Assembly (NCBI GenBank): GCA_039820405.1
Contig: JBCBQC010000006.1
Coordinates: 1 to 64,000 of the forward strand
Direction: 5' to 3'
Length of the DNA: 64,000 bases
DNA from: CALLVY01 sp937899855
GTDB taxonomy: Bacteria > Bacteroidota > Bacteroidia > Chitinophagales > Saprospiraceae
Positions 16,931 through 25,469 of this stretch are shown here, one piece after another. The notes beneath the pieces were generated by a model. That model searched no databases. It was not told where the DNA came from and was given only the letters and a program-made list of their open reading frames with translations. A program made the translations under genes and the position numbers. Every line of letters begins with the position of its first letter. Position 1 is the stretch's first letter.

Positions 16931-17719
16931 CTAGCCTTCGATGCCGGGGGCTTCGAGTAGTTTGAAGAACTGGTCCAACTTCGGCGTGATGACGATTTCG
17001 GTTCGGCGGTTGAGGCTGCGCCCGGATTCGCTATCGTTATCGGCCTGGGGCAGGTACTCGGAACGGCCGGCGGCGGTCATCCGCTCGGGAGCGACGTAAT
17101 AGTCGTTGGCGAGGGTACGGACCACCGAGGTGGCGCGTTTGACGCTCAGGTCCCAGTTGTCGTCCATACAGGAGTTGGACATGGGGACATCGTCGGTATG
17201 GCCTTCCACGAGGACGTCGAGTTGTTCGTGATCGTTGATGACCGAAGCGATTTTGCTGAGGACGTCGCGGGCCTGGCTGCTCAACTTGGCACTACCGGAC
17301 CGGAAAAGCATTTTATCCGAAATAGAGACGTAAACGACCCCTCCCCGGACTTCCACCTGGATGTCGTCGTCGTTGACGTCGCTCAACGAACGTTTGAGGT
17401 TCATGACCAGGGCCAGGTTGAGCGAATCCTTGGATTGGACTTTCTCGGTGAGGTTTTGAATAAAGTCGTACTGCTGGCTCAGCGATTCGAGCGATTTTTG
17501 GATGCTTTCGGCACCGGCTTTGCTGACGATGGAAAGGTCGGACATGCGATCGAGCAGGCTGCCGTTGGTGGTTTGCAGGTGATTGACCTGCTGTTGGAGT
17601 TGGGTGATTTGATCGTCTTTGAGTTGAATTTCGCCCTTGAGTTGTTCTGCTTCTTTGTTTTTACACGAAAAAAAGGACAGACCGAAGGCCAGGAGGAGGA
17701 ACAAACATTGATTTTTCAT
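16931..17719 (-). CDS. OmpA-family lipoprotein
   Basis: A 262-residue lipoprotein (lipobox FFSC, Cys about residue 19). A coiled-coil region (about 25-100, with DDQITQLQQQVNHLQ) precedes an OmpA/MotB-type peptidoglycan-binding domain (about 125-250: ISDKMLFRSGSAKLS, VLVEGHTDDVPM, NWDLSVKRATSVVRTL and SLNRRTEI). It probably anchors the outer membrane to the cell wall. Start at ATG 17719 fits the signal peptide; the frame runs further upstream to 17842 but that would bury the lipobox. It is convergent with the heme operon. Confidence 0.88.
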   Translation of the reverse strand: MKNQCLFLLLAFGLSFFSCKNKEAEQLKGEIQLKDDQITQLQQQVNHLQTTNGSLLDRMSDLSIVSKAGAESIQKSLESLSQQYDFIQNLTEKVQSKDSLNLALVMNLKRSLSDVNDDDIQVEVRGGVVYVSISDKMLFRSGSAKLSSQARDVLSKIASVINDHEQLDVLVEGHTDDVPMSNSCMDDNWDLSVKRATSVVRTLANDYYVAPERMTAAGRSEYLPQADNDSESGRSLNRRTEIVITPKLDQFFKLLEAPGIEG

Positions 17720-18372
17720 AGAGTTGATGCCTTTTAATGAGAGCCGGTTCGAAATTGGTTTTACGGCTAGGGAGCCGGGGCGCCCTAAAGCAGCTATAAC
17801 GATGGACCACCGAGGCTTATTATTACCCCAGTAGTGGGACAAAGAAAACGAAAAGCTCCGCCATCTGGAAGTGATGAAGGAGCTTTTTAAACAAAATTCA
17901 ATAGGAAAACAATCAATTTGAACAGGTTCTTAGTTCATAGCGAAGTGCTGAGGGAGGGGAGGAAAGCGTAAAAGCTATCGATAGCCCCGACGTATTCGGG
18001 ACTATCAATAGGACTTGGTAAGAGAAAATTTAGGATAAACATTAATACACTTTCACTGTTTTAGTAGCAATTTTGATACTAAAGTCCTCTGATAAAACCG
18101 ACAAGCCGCCGAAAAGCGATGCTTTGTCCCACCCCTAGTAGTCTATGTCGCTTTTATCAGAATTTTTCCACTCCTTTCGTTTTTGTCCCTCCCGGCTGCC
18201 CTCAGACCCTGCCTCAAGGTCCGTTTCTCCTTTTTTTCCAAAGCTATTCTGACAAAAAGGACATCCACTCTGATAACCCTACACTTCTGTCCGACAAATG
18301 GGACAAGCCCTTATTTTATTGGGGAAAAGCCTTTATGTTTGTTTTCAGAATTACAAAAGGAAAGCTGTTCAA
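17720..18372. other. Gene-free interval of about 650 bases
   Basis: No credible gene is seen on either strand. It holds a hairpin AAAAGCTCC/GGAGCTTTTT (17851-17887) and a hairpin around ATAGCCCCGA...TCGGGACTAT (about 17979-18004). The words GTGGGACAAAG (near 17835) and its complement CTTTGTCCCAC (near 18122) form a long-range inverted pair. These could be parts of an untranslated regulatory region or an element remnant, but I see no recognised family. Confidence 0.4.
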
Positions 18373-18409
18373 AAGCGCAAGTCTCCGAGGAGATTAGCGC
18401 TTTTTTTTT
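18334..18409 (+). ncRNA. Candidate short RNA opposite the LytTR gene 3' end
   Basis: TATGTTTG (18334-18341) matches the -7 consensus, and a strong hairpin (AAGCGC at 18373-18378 pairing with GCGCTT at 18397-18402, plus inner GTCTCC/GGAGAT) followed by nine T residues ends the segment. No plus-strand gene precedes this terminator. A transcript of about 60 bases would result. A proper -33 TTG is not seen, so the call is weak. Confidence 0.25.
18373..18404 (-). terminator. Terminator of the LytTR gene (probably bidirectional)
   Basis: A two-part stem (AAGCGC/GCGCTT and GTCTCC/GGAGAT) lies 10 bases beyond the minus-strand stop codon at 18414. It is followed by TTTTG on the minus strand and by nine T residues on the plus strand, so it can act in both directions. 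Confidence 0.65.
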
Positions 18410-18413
18410 GCCC

Positions 18414-18944
18414 TCAGCTGGCCTTTAGGTCCAGGCGCTGGAAAAATTGTAAGAAAGCCCGGCGCCGTCGTGCCGCCACGGTGAGCTCGGCCCCATTTTC
18501 CAACACTACTCGTCCGACCCGTCCATTGGCAAAGGAGCGAATCTTGTGGCAATTGATCAGGTGAGATTTGTGAATCCGGTAGAAGAAGGCGGGCAGCTGC
18601 TGCTCGTAGTGGCTCAGGCTGCTGGACGAAAGCAGCATCGCCCCCGTGCTGAGGTGAAAAACCGTATAGCCACCCTGCGCCTCCAACCAGGCGATTTGTT
18701 CGAAGGGGACCAACTCGTGCCCCTTTTTGGAGGGCAATACGAGGTGGTGTTTGGGCTGGGGGGGAGTGGGCGCGCTGCCGACTTCGAGCAGCACCCAGTT
18801 GGCCTGCCCCCGTTGAATCATTTGATAGCCCGCCTCGATACTTTCGGCCGAGCCGATCACCTCAAGGTCGTCCCGGTATCGGTCGAGTAGTTTCTCCAAG
18901 GAAGTGGCACCCACCCCCGCTTTGATTAGCAAAATACGCATCAT
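18414..18944 (-). CDS. LytTR-type DNA-binding regulator with degenerate, shortened receiver
   Basis: A 176-residue protein. Residues about 75-172 are a LytTR DNA-binding domain (FEQIAWLEAQGGYTVFHL, FYRIHKSHLINCHKI and GRVVLENGAELTVA are typical). Residues 1-58 look like the first half of a response-regulator receiver, but the acidic pair after the first strand is replaced by Lys8-Ala9 and the phospho-acceptor Asp position in the third strand is Glu54 (WVLLEVG). The second half of the receiver is missing, with a short Pro-rich linker instead. It is therefore unlikely to be phosphorylated and may be constitutively active. No sensor kinase is adjacent. Confidence 0.75.
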   Translation of the reverse strand: MMRILLIKAGVGATSLEKLLDRYRDDLEVIGSAESIEAGYQMIQRGQANWVLLEVGSAPTPPQPKHHLVLPSKKGHELVPFEQIAWLEAQGGYTVFHLSTGAMLLSSSSLSHYEQQLPAFFYRIHKSHLINCHKIRSFANGRVGRVVLENGAELTVAARRRRAFLQFFQRLDLKAS

Positions 18945-19065
18945 AGCTTTTGGTTTTAGGGAGGCTTTTCGGTGTTTTGGTCGCCGTCGGAAAAGGCCAG
19001 GGCGCTTCCGACTTTAGCGTTGATACCCCCTTGGGGAAAAAGGTAACAGCACCGGAGGGGCTAAA

Positions 19066-19098
19066 ATAAAAAGGCCCCCGTCGCTGGACGACGGAGGC
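19066..19098 (-). terminator. Rho-independent terminator for the small barrel gene
   Basis: Nine-base stem (19074-19082 with 19090-19098, one G-U pair on the RNA) with a seven-base loop, followed on the minus strand by CTTTTTATTT. It lies 65 bases past the stop codon at 19163. Confidence 0.7.
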
Positions 19099-19162
19099 TC
19101 TTGAAATAGGAAACTTAAACTTACTATCTTGAGCTCGACCCTCCCCGAAGGAGGGCCAGGCA

Positions 19163-19753
19163 TTACATTAATTTGACGTTGACACCGAACTTGAGGATAG
19201 AGATGCCGTAGCCCAACTCGCCAAAGACGCCCAGGCGTTTGGTGACGCGTTGGTTGAGTCCGATGTAGGCCGTGTAGATCATCTTCCCGCTACGCAGTAC
19301 GGGGTCTTGTTCTTGAGGAATGGCATCCTCGGGGCCCTGGTTGGAAAGATTGGTCACGGTCTCTTCGCGGCTGTAGCCCAGGAGCAATCCGCCGTAGAAG
19401 TCGGTGCGCTTAAAGTCGTAGTGCGCCGCACCGCGGACCCCAAACATATACTGGCGGGTTTCGCCGGAGCGGGGAATGACTAGGTGCTCCGGCAAGTCGG
19501 AGCGGAAAGTACTGGATCCGTAGGCGGCAAAAGCACCGATGGAGGCGCGTTTGGCGATCCGGTAGTCGACGTTCATGGACACGGGGGGAAGCTCGCTTTG
19601 TACGTTGGAGCCCACCGTGGGGAGCAGGCCAATGCCAGCGCTGAGTACCACCTCTCCTTTATTGTAGTAGGGAACGTCAAAAGGCTGGGCGGTGGCCAGC
19701 TGGGCGGCGAAAAAGCAAAGGCAGAAAGCGAACAATAATTTGTTGATCTTCAT
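19163..19753 (-). CDS. Small outer-membrane beta-barrel protein, unknown function
   Basis: A 196-residue protein when started at ATG 19753, which gives a standard signal peptide ending LATAQ; a start at 19828 would add 25 residues before it. The mature part shows alternating hydrophobic strands (EVVLSAGIGLLPT, YMFGVRGAAHYDF, LGVFGELGYGISILKFGVNV) as in 8-stranded OmpW/outer-membrane beta-barrel proteins of Bacteroidota. It ends in FGVNVKLM. Function unknown. Confidence 0.7.
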   Translation of the reverse strand: MKINKLLFAFCLCFFAAQLATAQPFDVPYYNKGEVVLSAGIGLLPTVGSNVQSELPPVSMNVDYRIAKRASIGAFAAYGSSTFRSDLPEHLVIPRSGETRQYMFGVRGAAHYDFKRTDFYGGLLLGYSREETVTNLSNQGPEDAIPQEQDPVLRSGKMIYTAYIGLNQRVTKRLGVFGELGYGISILKFGVNVKLM

Positions 19754-20670
19754 TTTTATTCTTTCATTTTGAGGGTTAATCAAAGCATACATCTCCAGGG
19801 CGATGACCCCAGCAATTAAGGGGGACAAAGCGAAAAAAAACGGCTTGAAATAAGGAGTAGAATACTACAATAAACGTCTTTTTGCGTTGTGGCAATTTGT
19901 TTTAGTCTTCGTGAGCTTGCGCTTTGCTTTTATGACACTATATGGGAAAAATACCCCTATGGTTGCCTGAGTGATTTTGCTTCGATGACCTCTTTCCGAC
20001 AAAGGTCGCCGTTTGAGCGGCGGTAATGCAGCGTTTTAAAGATCGCATGAATCAAGGGACCGTGGTGGCCCTCCTATCGGAATAAGTCAGCTTTCAAAAC
20101 ACCTACATAACGCGCAACTTGGCCAAATGGCACAGTCATTTTCCCACTTTTTTTTGGGCCCATTGATGGGTGGAAAAGAAGATTTGGAACGCTTCGTCGT
20201 TTTCCCAATAATCCACCTCAAGGGGGCGGCAAGCCCATTATATGGAGGGATTGCGAAAAGATCGCGGTACAAAATTTTTTTGCCTTTCAAGGAAAAGAAC
20301 ATCCATCATCATGGACATCAGCCTAGTTGTGCGGAAAACGATCGGATTGGTAGACGGTTTACACAGCTTGATTTTTTGTTCAGCTCTTAAACCGAGGGAC
20401 CGTCTTTATTATTGTTTGGGCGAGTAGATTAATACGTCCAAATTAGGGCAATATTATGTTAAAAGCTACTGATCAAGCATTACCAAAAAGTTAAAAGTCA
20501 ATAAGTAGTCAGTAGCTGGCCTCCAAATCAATCAGCGCAATTTGGCGATCAATACGGTAGACTTAGCGATCTTTTTGCCAGGCTTCTTTCCGGTTATTTT
20601 TTATTCTGAAAATACACTGTTGATGAGGAAGCAAATTTGGATTGATTATCTTAGCAAATAAAACTGTGAT
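19754..20670. other. Gene-free interval of about 900 bases
   Basis: The small open frames here have no plausible start context, composition or motif, and I see no element ends, RNA gene or clear hairpin-terminator. The interval separates a minus-strand and a plus-strand gene, so it must contain both promoters, but I could not find a good TTG/TAnnTTTG pair. Confidence 0.4.
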
Positions 20671-23600
20671 TTGATGAAAAAAATATGGCTCCTTTGTTTT
20701 TTATTGGTCGGAACGCTCTGGTCGTCGGCCCAAAAGATTGACCTCAGTGACTTCAAAGGTATTGTGGCGCGCAATATCGGCCCGGCGGGAATGAGTGGTC
20801 GGGTGACCTCGATTGACGTGAGTTTGAACGGCCCCGAGGTGATTTACATCGGAACGGCTTCGGGTGGGGTCTGGAAATCGGAAAGTGGTGGGATCGAATG
20901 GACGCCCATTTTTGAAGAAGAACGCGTGCAGTCGATTGGGGCCGTGGCGGTCAATCCCCAAAACCCCAGCGAGATTTGGGTGGGGACGGGCGAAGGCAAT
21001 CCCCGCAACTCGCACAACAGTGGTCTGGGAATCTACAAGAGCTTGGATGGTGGACAGACCTGGCAGCACCTCGGTTTGGAGAAAACGCGACTCATCCACC
21101 GGATCATCATCCACCGCGACGATCCCAATACCGTTTACGTAGCCGCCCTGGGCTCGGCCTGGGGCCCCAATTCCGAACGCGGGGTGTACAAAACCACCGA
21201 TGGCGGGCAAAACTGGGAAAAGGTACTCTACGTCAATGAAGACACCGGCGTGGCGGATCTCATCGTAGATCCACGCAATCCAAATAAACTCTTCGCCGCC
21301 ATGTGGGAATTTGGCCGCAAGCCCTGGACCTTCAACTCGGGTGGCCCCCATTCGGGGATCTACCGCACTTACGACGGTGGGAAGAACTGGACCCGCATCA
21401 GCGACGAAGACGGGCTGCCCAAGGGCGACCTCGGCCGCGTTGGCCTGGCCATCGCCCCCTCCAAGCCCGACGTGGTCTACGCCCTGGTCGAATCCAAGGA
21501 GCTGGCCCTTTACCGCTCTGACGATGGTGGCCACAAATGGAAAAAACGTGGCTCCGGCGACAACGTCGGCAACCGTCCTTTTTACTATGCGGACATTTTT
21601 GTCGATCCACAAAACGAAAATCGCATCTACAGCCTCTGGTCGGTCGTTTCGCGGAGTGAGGATGGGGGAAAAACCTTTGAGGTCATCATTCCCTACCGTG
21701 GCGTACACCCCGATCACCACGCCCTGTGGATCCATCCCGACAATCCAAATTACCTGATTGAAGGCAACGACGGGGGGCTCAACATTTCCCACGATGGAGG
21801 CAAGCACTGGCGTTTTGTCGAAAACCTCCCCCTCGCTCAATTTTACCACATCAACCACGATATGGACATTCCCTACAACGTCATGGGCGGCATGCAGGAC
21901 AATGGATCCTGGGTGGGACCCAGCGCCGTTTGGAAATACGGGGGCATCCGCAACTACGACTGGCAGGAGGTGGCCTTTGGCGATGGCTTTGACGTCGTGG
22001 CCCGCCCCGACGACAATCGCTTTGGTTACGCCATGTCCCAGGGGGGCTATTTGTCCTACTACGACCGCCTCACCGGCGACAACAAATTTATCCGACCCGT
22101 GCATCCCGAGGGCCAAACGCTGCGCTTCAACTGGAATGCGGCCATTGCCCAAGATCCCTTTGACAATTGTGGCGTTTACTACGGCAGCCAATTCGTCCAC
22201 TACAGCCGCGATTGCGGCCAGAGTTGGTCCATTCTCTCGCCCGACCTGACCACCAACGATACCACCAAACAAAAACAGGCCCTTAGCGGTGGTTTGACCA
22301 TCGACGCCACGCAGGCGGAAAATTACACCACCATCCTCGCCATCGCCCCCAGCCCCCACGACGAGAAAGTCATCTGGGTCGGTACCGATGATGGTAATCT
22401 GCAACTCACCCGCGACGGAGGGCAAAGCTGGACCAACCTGGCCGACCGCCTACCCGCTTGCCCACCGGGAAGTTGGATTCCGCAAATTGAGGTTTCTCCC
22501 ACCAATGCTGGCGAAGCTTTTGTGGTGGTCAACAATTACCGGCGCAACGATTGGGAGCCCTACGCCTACCACTCCAAGGATTACGGACAAACCTGGACCC
22601 GGATTGTCGATGGGGATAAGGTGTCTGGCTACGCCCAATCCATCGTTCAGGACCCCGAGGAAGGAAAGCTCCTTTTTCTCGGTACCGACCACGGGCTTTA
22701 TTTTACCATCGACGGGGGGAAAGAATGGAATAAATGGGACAATAAGTTCCCTTCCGTTTCGACCACCGATCTGAAAATTCACCCCCGCGAACACGATTTG
22801 GTGATCGGGACGTTTGGCCGCGCCGCCTACATCCTCGACGACATCCGACCCTTCCGGGAGCTGGCGCGTACCGAGGGTAAAATTCTCGATGCTGATTTTG
22901 CGGCCTTTCCCGCCCCCGATGCCTACCTCAATTCCTACACCTCCGTCAGCGGGACGCGTTTTATGGCCGATGGAGATTTTGCGGGAACCAATCGACCCCG
23001 CGGAGCACTGTTGACCCTGTGGGTTAAAGACCAGGAGGACGAAAAAGAAGGTTCCGACACTGGGACGGAGGAAGTGGAACCGCAGGCTGCCAAGCGGGGT
23101 GCTAAGACAAAGCAAAAGAAAAATAAAAAGGACACCGCCGCCGCCGAGGCTCCCACGGAGGAAGGGGCGAAAGGGGAAAAAGCCAAAAAGAAGAAAAAAG
23201 GAGGTGACAAGGTGGTGGTTCGCGTCCGCAACCTGGCCGGCGATACGCTCTACACCTTTCGCAAAAAACTCAAGACCGGGATGAATCGCATTACCTGGGG
23301 ACTGAGTCGCAAGGGCGTTCGTTTCCCTTCCCGGCGCAAAATCAAGCCCGATGCGGATGATCCCTGGGGGCCCTCCGTCAGTCCGGGTACCTACGAGCTA
23401 CACTTTACCTACGGCGACTGGACCGACTCGACCCGGGTGGAGGTCCGCCCCGATCCCCGCGAGTCCTACAACCCTCAGCAGCAGGCGCAGCGCGATACCG
23501 CCCTGGCCGATTTCTTCCGCCTGGTCGACAAGGCGTCGGAGGGCTTCAATCGACTCCAGGAGGCGCGGAAGACGGTCAAACTCGTGGATCAGCAGATGGT

Positions 23601-23952
23601 GCACGCCGTCGACAGTACGAAAAAGCAAATTGCGGATTTGGGTAAAGCCATGGTCGATAGCATCGACACCATAATGGAGGTTTACACCTTCCCCGAAGAC
23701 GCCAAGGGAATCGATAGCGTGACCCCGACGCTGAACCGCAGCCTGTACCGCGCCAGTTCTTTTCTCTACGATGCGCCCGGCGAGCCGGGGCAAAATGCGC
23801 AGCACGCCGTGGCCCTCGCCCGTGATGGGGTGGAGGAAGTACTGGCGCAGATCAATCGGTTTTTTGCAACGGATTGGGAAGCCTATCAGGAAGCCGTGGA
23901 AGCGGTGGAGGCACCCCTCTTTGAGTCCTACGAAGCCATTCAGTTGGAGTAG
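20671..23952 (+). CDS. Secreted Asp-box (BNR/sortilin-type) beta-propeller protein
   Basis: A 1093-residue exported protein with a signal peptide (about 1-20). Residues about 25-740 contain many Asp-box hairpins of the form S/TxDGGxxW (KSLDGGQTW, KTTDGGQNW, RTYDGGKNW, RSDDGGHKW, ISHDGGKHW, LTRDGGQSW and others), as in the VPS10/sortilin and BNR ten-bladed propellers. After about residue 790 there is a very Lys/Glu/Ala-rich insert (about 805-850), then a beta domain and a C-terminal helical region (about 935-1093). Such proteins are often labelled glycosyl hydrolases, but no catalytic residues are evident and binding or scaffolding is as likely. No T9SS sorting domain is seen. Confidence 0.8.
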   Translation: MMKKIWLLCFLLVGTLWSSAQKIDLSDFKGIVARNIGPAGMSGRVTSIDVSLNGPEVIYIGTASGGVWKSESGGIEWTPIFEEERVQSIGAVAVNPQNPSEIWVGTGEGNPRNSHNSGLGIYKSLDGGQTWQHLGLEKTRLIHRIIIHRDDPNTVYVAALGSAWGPNSERGVYKTTDGGQNWEKVLYVNEDTGVADLIVDPRNPNKLFAAMWEFGRKPWTFNSGGPHSGIYRTYDGGKNWTRISDEDGLPKGDLGRVGLAIAPSKPDVVYALVESKELALYRSDDGGHKWKKRGSGDNVGNRPFYYADIFVDPQNENRIYSLWSVVSRSEDGGKTFEVIIPYRGVHPDHHALWIHPDNPNYLIEGNDGGLNISHDGGKHWRFVENLPLAQFYHINHDMDIPYNVMGGMQDNGSWVGPSAVWKYGGIRNYDWQEVAFGDGFDVVARPDDNRFGYAMSQGGYLSYYDRLTGDNKFIRPVHPEGQTLRFNWNAAIAQDPFDNCGVYYGSQFVHYSRDCGQSWSILSPDLTTNDTTKQKQALSGGLTIDATQAENYTTILAIAPSPHDEKVIWVGTDDGNLQLTRDGGQSWTNLADRLPACPPGSWIPQIEVSPTNAGEAFVVVNNYRRNDWEPYAYHSKDYGQTWTRIVDGDKVSGYAQSIVQDPEEGKLLFLGTDHGLYFTIDGGKEWNKWDNKFPSVSTTDLKIHPREHDLVIGTFGRAAYILDDIRPFRELARTEGKILDADFAAFPAPDAYLNSYTSVSGTRFMADGDFAGTNRPRGALLTLWVKDQEDEKEGSDTGTEEVEPQAAKRGAKTKQKKNKKDTAAAEAPTEEGAKGEKAKKKKKGGDKVVVRVRNLAGDTLYTFRKKLKTGMNRITWGLSRKGVRFPSRRKIKPDADDPWGPSVSPGTYELHFTYGDWTDSTRVEVRPDPRESYNPQQQAQRDTALADFFRLVDKASEGFNRLQEARKTVKLVDQQMVHAVDSTKKQIADLGKAMVDSIDTIMEVYTFPEDAKGIDSVTPTLNRSLYRASSFLYDAPGEPGQNAQHAVALARDGVEEVLAQINRFFATDWEAYQEAVEAVEAPLFESYEAIQLE

Positions 23953-23967
23953 GCGCTGGGGTTGGCG

Positions 23968-24903
23968 TTATTGCCGTTCGATGAGGTCGGTATAGCGGTA
24001 CCACTGGTCGCCCTGGATGAGGAGGTGGTCCTGCCATTCGGCTTGTTGGGCGCGGTAGCCCTCCTGACCCCAGTGGTAGGTATGGTAGGCTTCGGCCCGG
24101 CTGTGGCTATCGAGCCAGGGGCCCATGTGTTGGTCGCGGGCGGAGAAGATGGGTAGGATGAGTAGGCGGCCTCGCTCGGGGGCGAGGGCGGGCAGGCGGT
24201 AATCCTGATAACGGTAGATGCTGTTGCCATTTTGGTACACGTCCGACTGGCGGTAGTAATGCACGAGGACCCGATCGCAGACTTGACCGATTTGGGCACA
24301 TTGCTCGGGGGTGGGGCGTCCGATGTAGGTTTCGCACTTGAGTTGTAGGGCCAGGGTTTTCTGGCGGATGGCTTTGAGTTGGTCCAGGTAAAAGGCAAAG
24401 GCCCCGGCCTGATCACAGGCGTAGCCGTAGCGCTCCAGGTAGGTTTCACAATAGTAGCTATCCACCAACTTGGCATTCCAACATTCAAATTCCAAATTGT
24501 AGGCATCCACCCGGTGATACAGGCTGCCCGCGTAGCGGCGGTTGTAGGCCTGGATGACGTCGAAGGTTCGGGCCGTTTCTCCCACTACCCCGACTTCCCG
24601 AATGTCGTAATCCTGTTTGGCGCGCCGGATAAAACGGGCGAGTACGCGGGCACCCCGGGCCGTGGTAAGGTCAAAGCGGTGCCGGTGAAGGTGGTTGACA
24701 TTGTAGAGCAGCAGGTAGTTGAAGCCCTCGTCGCGGGCGAAGGCCAGGAGTTGGTTTTCGCGGTCGGGATAGCCGAGGATGTGTTTAAAATCATTGACGT
24801 AGAGACCGTGTAGGTCTTCTTCCGCTTGGGGGGCGTAAAAGTTGAGCCCCAGGAGGGCCGACCCGAGCAGCAACAGGGCCAATAAGGTGCGCTGGACGTA
24901 CAT
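23968..24903 (-). CDS. Secreted protein of unknown family, paralogue A
   Basis: A 311-residue protein with a hydrophobic N-terminal segment (about 4-22) that may be a signal peptide or anchor. From LHGLYVNDFKHILGYPDREN onward it aligns almost end to end with the protein at 25470-26738. Shared blocks include FNYLLLYN, ARFIRRAKQDY/SFIRRAKQEY, GVVGE/GIVGE, NLEFE-W/HLEFEFW, CETYIG/CETYLG and CDRVLVHYYR/CDRVLVHFYR, with six shared cysteines or near positions. Repeating strand-helix units and Glu/Asp at strand ends suggest a TIM-barrel-like fold, possibly a hydrolase; this is inference. Unlike its paralogue it lacks a sorting domain. Convergent with the propeller gene 15 bases away. Confidence 0.7.
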   Translation of the reverse strand: MYVQRTLLALLLLGSALLGLNFYAPQAEEDLHGLYVNDFKHILGYPDRENQLLAFARDEGFNYLLLYNVNHLHRHRFDLTTARGARVLARFIRRAKQDYDIREVGVVGETARTFDVIQAYNRRYAGSLYHRVDAYNLEFECWNAKLVDSYYCETYLERYGYACDQAGAFAFYLDQLKAIRQKTLALQLKCETYIGRPTPEQCAQIGQVCDRVLVHYYRQSDVYQNGNSIYRYQDYRLPALAPERGRLLILPIFSARDQHMGPWLDSHSRAEAYHTYHWGQEGYRAQQAEWQDHLLIQGDQWYRYTDLIERQ

Positions 24904-25469
24904 ATTGGTGGTGGTTTGCGGGTTTACCTACAAGTTTGGGGCCGGATGGCCAGCCGGAGGAGGAAGAAGTGGGGGAGGGCGGAAATTGCTGGCGCTTACC
25001 AGTTGATGGTTGGCGGTCGGGAACTTGGGAAAGGAGGAGGGGGGAGGAAGGGGAATTGTGTGGGTGGGAGATTTTGGGGGCGAGGCAGAATTTGGGGCTT
25101 GGGTGGGCCCACCCTTAAGGCACGACCGCTTGTCGCACCCCTTTGCGGCTACCGTACCGAGGCACAGCTCCGCTACCCAGACCCAGGTTCCTGATCCTGG
25201 TCGTGGAAAAAACAAGTTGCCTTTCCGTCACCTAGAATCAGGGAAAGACAATACATAGACGCTTTTTTTGAAAAATTCCATAACTGCACCTTGTTGTGTT
25301 TTGCTTAAAAAGCCCTAAGTGATTGATTATCAGCTTAAAAAAAGGGTAAAAAAAGTAGCGCTGCGGATTGAAAAAGTTTGGAAAGGTGCCCGACAAGGTG
25401 CGCTCAAATGGTCGCATAACTCGATGGGAGCCAAGAAGATCAGAGGGAAAGTCGAGGGGCGAGTAATCC
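24904..25469. other. Gene-free interval between the two paralogues
   Basis: About 570 bases with no credible gene. The part 24940-25100 is unusually purine-rich (G/A) on the plus strand. A weak hairpin lies near 25178-25202. It is longer than expected between co-directional paralogues; I see no element ends in it. Confidence 0.4.

Noticed and set aside
20127..20390. Small open frame upstream of the propeller gene
   Set aside because: Composition is unlike the neighbours' proteins and no motif is visible.
20671..23952. Calling the Asp-box propeller a glycosidase or sialidase
   Set aside because: Asp boxes are structural; no sialidase Arg triad or catalytic acids could be identified.
25135..25205. 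tRNA-like or hairpin structure between the two paralogues
   Set aside because: Only a short imperfect stem; no cloverleaf can be drawn.
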